Shown: piece after piece, positions 28,390 through 38,983 of the stretch
How positions within the stretch are numbered: position 1 is the first letter of the stretch
Layout: the number at the start of each line of letters is the position of its first letter
NCBI GenBank assembly: GCA_946811695.1
Contig: OX328126.1
Span: forward strand, 1,824,771 to 1,888,770
Direction of reading: 5' to 3'
From: Gonocerus acuteangulatus
Taxonomy: Eukaryota > Arthropoda > Insecta > Hemiptera > Coreidae
Length of the DNA stretch: 64,000 nucleotides
The notes under the pieces: model-generated
Database searches by the model: none
Told to the model about the DNA's origin: nothing
Seen by the model: the letters and a program-made list of their open reading frames with translations, nothing else
Position numbers and translations under genes: made by a program

Positions 28390-28701
28390 TCCTAACCGTT
28401 TTCCATATATTTAAGAAAATCAAAGATCCGAAAACTTTTCATGCTCAGTAATAAAAGTTTTTTTTTTTCTCGACTACTTCCTTAACTCCAAATTTAACCA
28501 AAACTTGAACATTTTAGTTTTTATGAATTTCAAAGATGTAGAAAATATTTCAATTGAATTCCATGATTATAAGTACCCGCCAAAAAAAAAGAGTTACAAA
28601 AACATCTGTTCTACTTTTATCAAAAACGGTTAAATATGTCGCCTGAAAAATGGTTTCATTTGTTTTCCTACGTTAAGAAATCTGTAAAACGAGTACCTAT
28701 A

Positions 28702-28702
<1 letters not shown>
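28390..28702. other. AT-rich intergenic DNA
   Basis: Low-complexity A/T-rich sequence without a supportable gene or repeat. Confidence 0.5.

Positions 28703-28750
<48 letters not shown>
28703..28750. repeat. (TA)n microsatellite, left flank of the fold-back element
   Basis: About 24 TA units end exactly at the left terminus of the fold-back element. A second TA tract starts at its right terminus. Confidence 0.95.
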
Positions 28751-28753
<3 letters not shown>

Positions 28754-30346
28754 GGTGTCCCGTAAATGTCTAGTCATATTGTGGGAGGTGATAGAAGACC
28801 CTTAGGGGAACAAAAAATGTTCTATGACGATTTTCCGAATTCTCACACATAAGGGAGAAAACGTCGTTTTATTGTTTTATCGAGAGAAACGTGGTTTTTA
28901 GAAGAATAGTCGTTGTAGCTCCGTCCCAGGTGGTTCTACTAAAAAGGAAGTGAAACCAATCGAAAGCTGAGTAAATTTACGATAAGTCTAGTTGGGAGTA
29001 AACGTAAAAATGAATGAAATTTCCGGGTTTTAGAAAAACTTTTTCATTTAACCAGCTTTCCATTCATGTATCACAACCCTGTGTTATTGTGTATGTGAAC
29101 GATACAAGAACAAAAGTTTAAAAAAAAACATGGATCTGTGAAAAGAATATTATACTTTTTTCTTCAGTTTATTCAAAAAGCTGAAGCGAAATATTTATTT
29201 TTATAAATGTTTACATAAATATTAAGTAAATATTTACTTAGAACAATTAAAAAAAATCCTAAAACAGTAAATAAATAAAATACACATTTTGAATTTGTTA
29301 ATTACAGTAACTAATACTGGGTCCAGGAGGTGGCCATTAAGGAACCCCATCCATACATTAACCTCAAAAATTACTATTTTTACCTAGATCACGCAATTGA
29401 ACACATTTTTACAGGCACTTATATTTAGAAAACAAATGCTTAACCTTAAATTAATACTGATGGCTACGCTTGTGAAACTCACTGGGATTCTCGTGAGCCC
29501 ATGTGTGTTTGTTTTGGTAATTAAATATCCCATCCCTCATAAATAATATGTACATAGTCCTGTAAAAATGTGTTCAAATGCGTGATATAGGTAAAAATAG
29601 TAATTTTTGAGGTTAATGTATAGTTGGGGTTCCTTAATGGCCGCCTCATGGACCCAGTATTAGTTACTGTAATTAACAATTTCAAAATATGTGTATTTTA
29701 TTTATTTACTGTTTTAGGATTTTTTCTATATTTGTGGAAGTATTTTTTTTTTATTGTTCTAAGTAAATATTTACTTATTATTTATGTAAACATTTATAAA
29801 AATAAATATTTCGCTTCAGCTTTTTGAATAAACTGAAGAAAAAAGTATAATATTCTTTTCACAGATCCATGTTTTTTTTTAAACTTTTGTTCTTGTGTCG
29901 TTCACATACACAATAACACAGGGCTGTGATACATGAATGGAAAGCTGGTTAAATGAAAAAGTTTTTCTAAAACCCGGAAATTTCGGACCCTGCCCATTGA
30001 GGAGTAACGCTGGAAAGAAATATCAAGAAAATGTCAGGAAATTTAGAATAGCTTTCTTTTGGTAAGATATACATACTTACATTCATTCATTTTTACGTTT
30101 ACTTCCAACTAGACTTATAGTAAATTTACTCAGCTTTCGATTGGTTTCACTTTCTTTTTATTAGAACTACCTGGGACGGAGCTACAACGATTATTCTTCT
30201 AAAAACCACGTTTGTCTCGATAAAACAATAAAACGACGTTTTCTCCCTTATGGGCGAGAATTCGGAAAATCTTCATAGAACATTTTTTGTTCCCCTAAGG
30301 GTCTTCTATCACCTCCCACAATATGACTAGACATTTACGGGACACC

Positions 30347-30349
<3 letters not shown>
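28751..30349. mobile_element. 1.6-kb fold-back (long-inverted-repeat) transposable element
   Basis: The sequence begins CAGGGTGTCCCGTAAATG and ends with its reverse complement. Inverted arms run 28751-29415 (665 bp) and 29559-30349 (791 bp), separated by a 143-bp unpaired centre. The arms are diverged but alignable throughout. The right arm has about 100 extra bases at 29984-30083. TA dinucleotides flank both ends, consistent with TA target-site preference and with insertion into or growth of (TA)n. No transposase frame is present; the 67-codon frame at 29624 lies within an arm. The termini resemble Tc1/mariner-type non-autonomous elements, which is inference from the TA flank and the terminal motif. 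A transcript would form a very long hairpin. Confidence 0.85.

Positions 30350-30420
<71 letters not shown>
30350..30420. repeat. (TA)n microsatellite, right flank of the fold-back element
   Basis: About 35 TA units begin at the right terminus of the fold-back element. Confidence 0.95.
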
Positions 30421-30425
<5 letters not shown>

Positions 30426-30437
30426 TCCGTGCTATAA

Positions 30438-30538
30438 ACGAATATATTCGTTCTCTAAAAAAATGCTCTGAGTGCGAAGCACGAATATATTCGTGCAGCC
30501 GGGACTTTCCTCAGAGTGCGACATACGAATATATTCGT
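30438..30538. repeat. Three copies of a 14-bp palindrome spaced 43 and 44 bp
   Basis: ACGAATATATTCGT, its own reverse complement, occurs at 30438-30451, 30481-30494 and 30525-30538. The middle copy extends to an 18-bp palindrome. Copies two and three are each preceded by GAGTGCG, so the spacing reflects a degenerate 43-44-bp tandem unit. It could be a subterminal protein-binding array of a transposon: the flank starts CCCTTTCC directly after the TA tract, reminiscent of piggyBac-like ends, but no TTAA was found there. A minisatellite relic is the alternative. Confidence 0.75.
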
Positions 30539-30539
30539 T

Positions 30540-31599
30540 TTCATATTCTTTGTATAATCTCTGCTTCCAGAAAGCCCAGAGATCTCTTGTATCACGCTGT
30601 ACAACTAGTCTAGTTACTTAGCTATCCGTTAGATAGCAGAAGAATGTCTTTACGTGTGTTTTTCCCGGTTTTATTGTGAGTGGAAGCTAACTTTATCTCG
30701 AGCGGAGTGTCCTAGACCACCTGAAGGGTCCATTATCACCAATTCAGACTGTAGCAAGGCGGCTACCTGCAGGGGTTGCGTTGTTATTTCTATTGTTTGC
30801 AGACACTTTACTAAAATTTGCTAAACCTTTTCCCACCTTTAGGCTAAATTAGGGGTGGGGAAATATGACCCTAACAAATATTTCTCAGTACTAGTTTTGG
30901 TTTATTATTTATTTTTATATTTATAAGTTTATTATTAATATTTTTGTTACATACCTACTATTTATTTCTAATTCATTACTTTATTATTATATTACTATTT
31001 ATTAATTAATAGTAATTAATATACTACTTATTTTTTTTATTATTATTTTTTTACGGCGCATCTACATGTAGGTCATTAGCGCCTATACTACTTATTATAA
31101 ATAAATTTGTTTTTAAAATAAATACAAAACACAAATTTTAAAAAAGTGTTGTTTTTTTCCAGCAAGTAATTATTGGACGTAACCAGTTTTATGAGTTGCA
31201 TATAAAAATAAAATGATTAGTTTTTAGTAAAAAAAGACCCAGTTATTTACTAAATAATTACTTATTGTAGATAACTGTACAGATTGTAAATTATCAATAA
31301 AGATCAATCAATATTTTAAAAAAAATACTAAATAAATTGAAGAATCATAACAATGATATAAATCATAAAATGGGTAAAATGGAGAGAAGAGAAAGTGTTT
31401 TCATGAGTATTTTGATAAAAGGGTGCATTCATACTAACAGGGCTAATAGTGCTAAATTTAAAACTAAAATATTTCGGAAACAATTGAAATATTATTTTAG
31501 AAACTGTTTATTTATTAATTTTAATAAGAAACTTGTTATAATAATTGAAAAGGTCACACTAAAGTACACACAATTAATGAAATTAGCATCTTAAATTAC
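30540..31599. other. Non-coding DNA, AT-rich from about 30860
   Basis: 30540-30860 is of moderate GC with no recognised feature. From about 30860 the sequence is strongly A/T-rich, and the 85-codon frame at 31337 has a composition typical of chance AT-rich frames. The only motif noted is at 31053-31083. Confidence 0.5.
31053..31083 (+). repeat. Short dispersed motif, copy 1 of 3
   Basis: GGCGCATCTACA, a short gap, then GTCATTAGCGCC follows a T-rich tract. Related copies are at 37817-37842 (minus) and 56461-56492 (plus). The ends GGCGC/GCGCC can pair into a short hairpin. It may be the tail of an interspersed element. Confidence 0.5.
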
Positions 31600-31835
31600 A
31601 ACAAAACAAGCAATTTTGCATGTCCCCTGTTATATATCGAGAGCGACCCAAGGCGGGAGCTCTGACTGAGTATAGTCTTGTTCCAAACCAAAGTCGCACG
31701 CGGAGGGTGGAAAATAGGCTAGCACTGGGGGTAGGATCGGCTCTCAAAGCTCGTAGCACCCGGCGGTCGGTCCCTCTCAGATCCGCTAGCATTCTAAGGG
31801 ATATATATATTTGGGTGTGTGTGTATTGATGATGG
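31600..31835. other. GC-rich unidentified segment
   Basis: This patch of higher GC in AT-rich surroundings (for example 31640-31790) stays open on both strands for about 69 codons. The two frames look equally unlikely as protein, so it is more likely a transposable-element fragment. No motif was recognised. Confidence 0.35.
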
Positions 31836-32117
31836 TTTTAAGGTTTTAATAAACGTGTAAAAACTTCATTCACGAGTGGAGCCTCAATCGATACACCGCA
31901 GAATAGAATCCTTGTAGATGAAAAATAACGTCAGAATCCTTTATTCCTTGCTCTACATGTTTCATGCACATTTGGTGCATCTTAGGGCAGTGAATTCAGT
32001 AATTAACTAACTCTTTCCTAGACGAATTGTAAAAAAGTCCATAATTTTCTGAAATTAATTATTGATAATATTCTTCTATTATGATTCGAAATATTATAAT
32101 TCTAATTATTCTTAAAA
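31836..32117. other. AT-rich intergenic DNA
   Basis: No supportable feature. Confidence 0.4.
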
Positions 32118-32315
32118 TGTAACATAACAATACGGGTTCATCATAAACTAAACACTACCTTCTTACTGATTTAAGACCTAATGAGGTTCTGTAACATAAC
32201 AATACGGGTTCATCATAAACTAAATACTACCTTCTTGCTGATTTAAGACCTAATGAGGTTCATCATAAACTAAATACTACCTTCTTACTGATTTAAGACC
32301 TAATGAGGTTCTGTA
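32118..32315 (+). repeat. 72-bp tandem repeat, about 2.7 copies, last copy shortened by 22 bp
   Basis: CATCATAAAC recurs at 32139, 32211 and 32261, at spacings of 72 and 50 bp. The 22-bp loss in the third copy lies between matching GGTT sequences, like the 24-bp losses in the 130-bp satellite. Confidence 0.85.
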
Positions 32316-32763
32316 AACTTTTCTGTTTGTCTTTGAATTGTTTCCGATCATGGCTTGGCTTTCCATTTTCTTCTTAGGCATAATGAGGTTGCTTCTTGAC
32401 ATCTCATCTTCCGTCCTATAGTTTGTCAATATCGCGGGGATTCTGAAATATTTCGTCTTCCACTCTACTTGTTTGTGGAAAACGTATTTTGATTCAACAA
32501 TCAGATACCATTTTCAATTTAGACGGTGGATTGACACTCCCACTAAATTAATTTGACCGAATCGGCCGTATTGCCTTCTTGTATCGAAACTGGATATATA
32601 TTGTAGAAATCTAATAAGAAACGGTATTTTAAAGAAAGCAACCACACTCAAACTACAACCTACCTATAGATCTGGGCAAAGTACTTTTCTTTGGGTTCCC
32701 TAGAAAAATGTCTATTCTAAAAACCATAAACCAACAAGAGTAATTGTTTATCTTTAAAAAAAA
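32316..32763. other. Intergenic DNA
   Basis: No gene, tandem repeat or structural RNA recognised. Confidence 0.4.
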
Positions 32764-33624
32764 AGTCCGTCACGTGAATAATTCTGCTCATTTACATTTC
32801 TAATGAGAACTGTTAAATTATTAATTTCGTAAATAATTTGCTTCCAGAGTTATGTTAATACATAATACTGTACTACTTAATAAATACACAAATACCCATA
32901 AATACAAAAAAAATTTTCCGTCATTTCATCTGACGCAGGAACAGGATACAGTCCCCCTTGTGGGAGATAGCGCTCCTCGCGGCTTTGAGAACCTACGTCT
33001 GGCCGGTTAATTCTAATGAAACAGAATTTAAAGTAAACCCTCCTTTCCAATAGACCGATTTACTTCATTTTTAGAACACTTCTTTCTCATGAGATACCCA
33101 CGACGCATACCGCGTTTCATTACAGCAAACATTACGATCGGTATGAGTATATTAGTACTTTAGATCCGGAGTAACCCCCCCCCTCCAAAAAACCTATTTA
33201 GTTTATTTTTACAACCCATTTTTCTCTGTTGATTACCACCACGAATACCGAGTTTCGTTGAAATGTAACTAAAATTACGGCTGGTAGTGGCAAATTGGTA
33301 ATGTGGGTCCGGAGTAAACCCCCCCCCCTCCTAATAAACCGATTTAGTTTATTTTTACAACGTATGTCTCTCTTTAGATCAACATAACGCATAGCGAGTT
33401 TCGTTGAAATTTAACAAAAAATACGGCTGGCAGGGTCAAATTAGTGCTTTGGGTCCGGGGTAAACCCCCCCTTCCGGTGGACCAATTTTGGTGGTTAACG
33501 AACTCGTTCAATCGTTTGCTAATTGAACGCTATATACCACGTTTGTGAAGAAAAAACAAAAACTCTGGCCGCTATCGTGTTAACAGACGATATATATATA
33601 TATATATATTAATATATATATATA

Positions 33625-33714
<90 letters not shown>

Positions 33715-33852
33715 TATATATATATACATTTTAACTGGGGTCATTTTCGGTGTCTACTAGGTAGGATCGATGGAGATTTGAAGAAATTTTTCAAAATTCA
33801 AAATTTGAGTGCAACCTCAATAGCTACTTTCCTTCGGAGGAAAGTGCTAAAA
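32764..33852 (+). mobile_element. Interspersed element, copy A (about 1.1 kb, non-autonomous)
   Basis: It shares ordered landmarks with copy B (34890-36016): AAGTCCGTCACG at the left, CTTCCAGAGTTATGTT, then GCAGGAACAGGATACAGT. Next come three degenerate internal units of roughly 150 bp, each carrying a run of 6-10 C after GTAAA, ACCGATTTAGTT and GAGTTTCGTTGAAAT. Then come a TA-rich tract (33588-33727), GGGTCATTTTCGGTGTCT and a terminal hairpin with stem ACTTTCCT, loop TCGG, stem AGGAAAGT, followed by GCTAAAA. It has no long frame. The 3-prime hairpin beside CTAA recalls Helitron ends, but the hairpin is too close to the CTAA and the A|T insertion context is absent, so the class is open. Confidence 0.7.
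33588..33727. repeat. (TA)n tract inside copy A
   Basis: TA-dominated microsatellite with a few interruptions, at the same place as the tract in copy B and at the edge of copy C. Confidence 0.9.
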
Positions 33853-34245
33853 AAACAATTATTATGACTGACTACTTCGGAAAAATATAAGGCACAATGT
33901 AAAAATGTGGAAGAAGGTGCGAATGGTTTTTTTTTTTTTTGTTTTTTCTTCTATTTTAATATAATTTAACAGTATTATGAATATTTTAGTAAAAAGAAGA
34001 TAATAAAATAAGAAAGTAAGTTAAGAAGGCGGAGTAATTTCCTTAGAATTCTGTGTGCATTGTGGCACCTAAAATCCCTCTTTTCTTTGAGATTTTATTG
34101 GAGCATGTGATTAATGTTCCAAAAAAGATCAAAACACAACACACACTCTTTCTTTACCAGTCTTTCGAAATTAAATTAGAGATAAGAAAGGAACAGTACG
34201 AAATATTTAGGGCAAAATATGTTATTGTAATCGAATACAATGCCA

Positions 34246-34545
34246 AGGGGGCGAGGTTAGGTCAGTGGTAGAATACTAGACTAATGAACTGGAGGACCCA
34301 GATTCGAAACCCGAACGATTTTTATCTTCTAGTGTCATCGTTCGGGGGTTGGATTTGGGGTCCCAGATCGTCCCTAGGCTCACCCAAATTTTAATTCATT
34401 AAATTAATGGGTACCTGGAAAGGGGAAAATGAGGCGGCCGGAGCATAGTACTGACCTCACTATCTCCCTAGTGTGCCGTATAGTCAAGGTTCTGAAGAAA
34501 GTTTAGATGAGGCAAGGTCAATGAGAGATATAAGCGCTTAAAACT
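34246..34545 (+). mobile_element. tRNA-derived SINE
   Basis: The head has an A-box-like segment, GGTTAGGTCAGTGGTAGAAT (34255-34274), and a B box, GATTCGAAACC (34301-34311), at tRNA-like spacing. These are the internal RNA polymerase III promoter elements. The body contains ATTAATGGGTACC, AAAGGGGAAAATGAGGCGGCC and AGTACTGACCTCACTATC. Parts of this body recur at 46139-46459 (minus, tandem) and 58515-58715 (plus). The cloverleaf is not intact, so this is not a functional tRNA gene. Exact ends are uncertain. Confidence 0.75.
34301..34311 (+). promoter_or_regulatory. RNA polymerase III B box of the SINE
   Basis: GATTCGAAACC matches the GGTTCGANNCC consensus at all but one position. It lies about 45 bp after the A-box-like segment. 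Confidence 0.65.
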
Positions 34546-34569
34546 TAAAAAGTTATTGTTTTGTTCTTT

Positions 34570-34712
34570 TGAACCTGTTTTTGTCTTTGTTTAACTCACT
34601 TTTTTATTAGGTGTTTTTGTTTTAAATTGCATTTATCAGTAAAATATGTATTTTAGTAAAATAAGCCAAGAAACTATAAAAGGTATTGGTAATAAGTTTG
34701 GAGTGGCTGTGG
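34570..34712 (+). repeat. Dispersed AT-rich repeat, partner of 27963-28105
   Basis: It aligns with the reverse complement of 27963-28105. It follows the SINE directly and may be an independent insertion. Confidence 0.6.
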
Positions 34713-34889
34713 TAATCATGATGTCTGTGGCTAATCATGATGACGTATATATAGGTTTGTTTTGACTTCTCCTCATACCGCTAGAACTTAAATTATCATT
34801 ATTTCTTATTTTATAGAAAGATTTAACCCACAAGAGAATGGACTTTTATTCGCCATGAAGCACATATTTACAGTTGATTATAACAATAA

Positions 34890-36016
34890 AAGTCCGTCAC
34901 GCAGGAGCTGCATAACTAAGCACTTTCCTCAGAATTTGGGTAGTGTAGACTGCTTTCCGGAACAATTTGCTTAAAATATCCTACATAAATAAAATAAAAA
35001 CATGAATAGTTCTCTTATAAATTTGTAATGAGTAACTGATCAATTATTAATTTGCTTCCAGAGTTATGTTTACAAATGGTACCTATTACACTACGTAATA
35101 AATACAAAAAACCTCATATTATCGTATTTTGATCTAACGCAGGAACAGGATACAGTCACTCTAGTGGTAGAAAGCGCTCCTTGCGAAGGCTTTGTGAGCC
35201 TACGTCTGGCAGGCTTTTCTATTGAAATATATTACAAATTAAACCCCCCCTTTCCGATTGACCGATTCAGCTCATTTTTACAACACTTCTTTCTCATGAG
35301 TTACCCACGACGTATACCGCGTTTCGTTACAATACAGCAGAAATTACGACCGGTATGAGTATAATAGGAATTTGGGTCCGGAGTAAACCCCCCTTCTAAT
35401 GAACCGATTCAGTTTATTTTTACAACACATATTTACCTGTAGATTACCACTACGAATACCGAGTTTCGTCGAAATATACCAAAAATCACGGCTGGTAGTG
35501 GCGAATTGGTATTGTTGGTCCAGAGTAAACCCCCCCTTCTAATGAACCGATTTAGTTCATTTTTATATCTCAATTTTCTCTCTATATTAACACAACGAAT
35601 ACCAAGTTTCGTTGAAATATAACAAATATTACGGCTGACATAGTCAAATTAGTGTTATGGGTTCGGTGTAAACCCCCCCTTCTGGTGAACCGACTTTGGT
35701 GGTTAACGAACTCGTTCAATCGTTTGCTAATTGAATGCTATATACCAAGTTTCGTGACGAAAAAACAAAAACTCTGGCCGCTATCGTGTTAACAGACACA
35801 CACACATATATATATATATATATATGCATATATATATATATATATATATATGCATATATATATATATATATATATACATAGATATATATAAATTTTAACG
35901 GGGGTCATTTTCGGTGTCTACTAGGTAGGATCGATAAAGATTTGAAGAAATTTTTCAAAAATTCCGTCATGAGTCCAACCTCAATAGCTACTTTCCTTCG
36001 GAGGAAAGTGCTAAAA
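34890..36016 (+). mobile_element. Interspersed element, copy B
   Basis: It has the same architecture and orientation as copy A, about 2.1 kb downstream: AAGTCCGTCACG, CTTCCAGAGTTATGTT, GCAGGAACAGGATACAGT, the C-run-bearing internal units, a CA/TA tract (35796-35890), GGGTCATTTTCGGTGTCT, and the same terminal hairpin before GCTAAAA. It is more diverged from A than C is. Just upstream, GGACTTTTATT (34840) and AATAAAAGTCC (34886) form an 11-bp inverted pair. Confidence 0.7.
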
Positions 36017-36585
36017 CGAATTTGCTAGTAAAACAAGAAACTTAAAATGACAACGAATTTCGATTGTTTGGAATAGAGCCTTCTGTGCAGCAGAAGCCTT
36101 CATCAAGAATGAGGATTAAGAATTATCCTTTTTATTCAGTGTAAGTTGGCTACTGTAAGTTTCCTGTTATTTGTGATGCCTAACCTATTCCATTTCTTCG
36201 GGAACCGCGCTAAGATGACGCAGTTCCTGCGAGTCGGACTTTTTGTAATTATAGTTTCAACAAGACCATTAGTCAAGAAGGAATTCGTCCTATTATATTG
36301 TAAGAAAGAGATGAGACGGATCCCTAAATTGGCGAGATGAAAGGATATTTGTCAGGAGAGCTATACCATCTGTCTACCCTTCTGGTTACATTCCCCTGGT
36401 ATGTCTGGTATGCTAGGGATGGTCTGTCTCCTGCTCAGGACCAGCTCTGCTTATATACCAGCATCCTTTCTCATTCGGTGGATTACCGCTCACCGGGTAG
36501 GCCACATTATGCAATTCGCATGTTTCGACTAGAATATTTCACGTTTCAGATCCCAGAGATCACAAACATAATGGTGGTTCAAATT
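36017..36585. other. Intergenic DNA with a possible retroelement 3-prime relic
   Basis: At 36075-36105 the minus strand reads as a self-complementary CTTCTG/CAGAAG motif resembling the tails of some Penelope-like elements. This is only a resemblance. A 108-codon frame from 36337 runs into the microsatellite and is not supported. Confidence 0.3.

Positions 36586-36657
<72 letters not shown>
36586..36657. repeat. (TA)n(GT)n compound microsatellite
   Basis: About 7 TA units followed by about 28 GT units. Confidence 0.97.
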
Positions 36658-36659
<2 letters not shown>

Positions 36660-36673
36660 TTAATTTAATGTCT

Positions 36674-36862
36674 ATGTTAATTTTTCGTCACTGGGATGAT
36701 ATTTTTGGATGTAACGGCATTTTTCTTCAGTAGTGGTACTCCTCCTTACTTCTTCCTGGTATATTTCGATGGGTTCATCTCCATCTTCGTCAGCCAGGTC
36801 AGTGTTGTATCATCCTCAGTGGTTGCCTAGGGAAACCACCGAGGATGATACAATGACCTTGG
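36674..36862 (+). repeat. Repeat family F with a snap-back hairpin
   Basis: It aligns with 40378-40530: CACTGGGATGATATTTTT, TATTTCGATGGGTTCATC and CTCCATCTTC are shared. At 36794-36824 and 36834-36862 the sequence folds back on itself in a roughly 29-bp stem containing TGTATCATCCTC with a 9-base loop, so the repeat turns round and reads back in reverse complement. Family unknown. Confidence 0.7.
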
Positions 36863-36903
36863 AGTTGCGCAGTATAGATTGAGGAGAAGGGAGGTAGTTT
36901 ATA

Positions 36904-37667
36904 CTATTTACAAGATTCGTTTTGGATTACTGCAAAACCTACTTCACCTTCTTTCTTGCTGCCATCGGTGTAGATTTTCTCATAGTCTGCGTATTCTGTT
37001 AAGATGTTTGAGTAACATCTTAGAATGTTTTCTGATTTCTGGTTAAGCATCCTGAGGTCTATTTTAGCAGGTTCTCTCATCCAGGGTGGATCTTCTTCGG
37101 TGCCTCTTGTATAACCAACTTCAAGCATCCTGAGGTCTATTTTAGCAGGTTCTCTCATCCAGGGTGGATCTTCTTCGGTGGCTCTTGTATAACCAACATC
37201 AAGCATCCTGAGGTCTATTTTAGCAGGTTCTCTCATCCAGGGTGGATCTTCTTCGGTGGCTCTTGTATAACCAACTTCAAGCATCCTGAGGTCTATTTTA
37301 GCAGGTTCTCTCATCCAGGGTGGATCTTCTTCGGTGCCTCTTGTATAACCAACATCAAGCATCCTGAGGTCTATTTTAGCAGGTTCTCTCATCCAGGGTG
37401 GATCTTCTTCGGTGCCTCTTGTATAACCAACTTCAAGCATCCTGAGGTCTATTTTAGCAGGTTCTCTCATCCAGGGTGGATCTTCTTCGGTGCCTCTTGT
37501 ATAACCAACATCAAGCATCCTGAGGTCTATTTTAGCAGGTTGCTTATCCAGGGTGGATCTTCTTCGGTGCCTCTTGTATAACCAACTTCAAGCATCCTGA
37601 GGTCTATTTTAGCAGGTTCTCTCATCCAGGGTGGATCTTCTTCGGTGCCTCTTGTATAATCAACTTC
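36904..37667 (-). pseudogene. Non-LTR retrotransposon ORF2 fragment: RNase H region with an expanded repeat
   Basis: The minus-strand frame ends with IYTDGSKKEGEVGFAV, the first conserved block of the RNase H domain found after the reverse transcriptase in Jockey/I-type non-LTR elements. The catalytic Asp is in YTDGS. It is preceded by PPWMREPAKIDLR, the usual linker type in such proteins. The domain stops about 10 residues after this block, so the rest of RNase H is missing, and no reverse transcriptase is visible upstream. The 26-residue stretch just before the domain is repeated eight times (78-bp units). One unit is 77 bp and breaks the frame, so the open part begins at 37518. This is a dead retrotransposon piece, not a host gene. 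Confidence 0.85.
37045..37667 (-). repeat. 78-bp minisatellite, 8 copies, inside the LINE fragment
   Basis: AAGCATCCTG recurs at 37045, 37123, 37201, 37279, 37357, 37435 and 37513, and again 77 bp later at 37590. The unit equals 26 codons of the retrotransposon frame. Copies differ at a few sites that alternate, such as CAACTTC/CAACATC and GTGCC/GTGGC, which suggests duplication in pairs. Confidence 0.95.
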
Positions 37668-38328
37668 AAGGATTTCATTGACTATCAGTATTTTTCTTAA
37701 AGAAATCGGTGCGGGATTTATCGTATTTGTATATCTTGGTATGTGACGATATCGCGATTACAATCGTTTCTGAAAGGTTTTATCAAAATTATTTAATTTT
37801 GCCTATCCGTTCCTGAGTGCTAATGACCTCGCCAGTCGATCCACAAAATAATAAAATTTATTTTATTTTCCTTTTAAAAAATTTCTACAAGAAGAAGAAG
37901 AATAGAAGTTGGGCGCCAAAAATAAAAAAACATAAATTTATACAAGGGTCATTTTCAGTAAACAGAAAGAAATTTTTCAAATAATTATTCCTAAGAACCA
38001 ACTCAGTATGCAAATCTCGCCTTAATGTGCTAATAAAGTCCATTTCTTCAAATAAAAATAAATGATGAGGATCTAATAAATTCTTGTTTATCACTTGATG
38101 GGTTCGAGAAGTTTTCTATTCTCGTACATTATCAGACTCTCGACTCTAGATGGAATTGTATATTTAGGAGGATTGTATATTCTAGTTAATACTGCTAGAG
38201 GGGGGGGGGGCGAAATACCCGCTGGGCACAGCCGCTGTCAGGGAAAGGCCTCACATTCCAAAACTTTATCAATAACTCACTCCTTTACAGCTAGCCAATA
38301 GCAATCCTTTATACTCAGCAACATATCA

Positions 38329-38330
<2 letters not shown>
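37668..38330. other. Intergenic AT-rich DNA
   Basis: There is no supportable gene. It contains a G run at 38202-38211 and the short dispersed motif at 37817-37842. Confidence 0.45.
37817..37842 (-). repeat. Short dispersed motif, copy 2 of 3
   Basis: The minus strand reads GGATCGACTGGCGAGGTCAT then TAGCAC, behind a T-rich tract. It is related to 31053-31083 and 56461-56492. Confidence 0.4.

Positions 38331-38387
<57 letters not shown>
38331..38387. repeat. (TA)n microsatellite beside element C
   Basis: A pure TA run in the position where copies A and B carry their internal TA tract. Confidence 0.95.
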
Positions 38388-38389
<2 letters not shown>

Positions 38390-38983
38390 TCAGTTAACAC
38401 GATAGCGGCCAGAGTTTTTGTTTTTTCTTCACGAAACGTGGTATATAGCGTTCAATTAGCAAACGATTGAACGAGTTCGTTAACCACCAAAATTGGTCCA
38501 CCGGAAGGGGGGGTTTACCCCGGACCCAAAGCACTAATTTGACCCTGCCAGCCGTATTTTTTGTTATATTTCAACGAAACTCACTATGCGTTATGTTGAT
38601 CTAAAGAGAGACATACGTTGTAAAAATAAACTAAATCAGTTTATTAGGAGGGGGGGGGTTACTCCGGACCCACATTACCAATTTGCCACTACCAGCCGTA
38701 ATTTTAGTTACATTTCAACGAAACTCGGTATTCGTGGTGGTAATCAACAGAGAAAAATGGGTTGTAAAAATAAACTAAATAGGTTTTTTGGAGGGGGGGG
38801 GGTTTACTCCGGACCTAAAGTACTAATATACTCATACCGGTCGTAATGTTTGCTGTAACGAAACGCGGTATACGTCGTGGGTATCTCATGAGAAAGAAGT
38901 GTTCTAAAAATGAAGTAAATCGGTCTATTGGAAAGGAGGGTTTACTTTAAATTCTGTTTCATTAGAATTAACCGGCCAGACGT

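Noticed and set aside
28144..28414. Short repetitive frames over the 39-bp minisatellite
   Set aside because: They are open on both strands because the period is divisible by three.
30323..30613. 96-codon frame with an Ile-Tyr run
   Set aside because: It is a translation of the (TA)n tract and its flanks.
31337..31594. 85-codon Lys/Asn-rich frame
   Set aside because: Composition is as expected from random A/T-rich DNA, with no motif or promoter.
34246..34312. A functional tRNA gene
   Set aside because: Promoter boxes are present, but the acceptor and other stems do not pair. The sequence continues into a SINE body.
32764..36016. Firm classification of elements A/B as Helitrons
   Set aside because: The hairpin next to CTAA is suggestive, but the spacing is wrong and the right flank does not begin with T.
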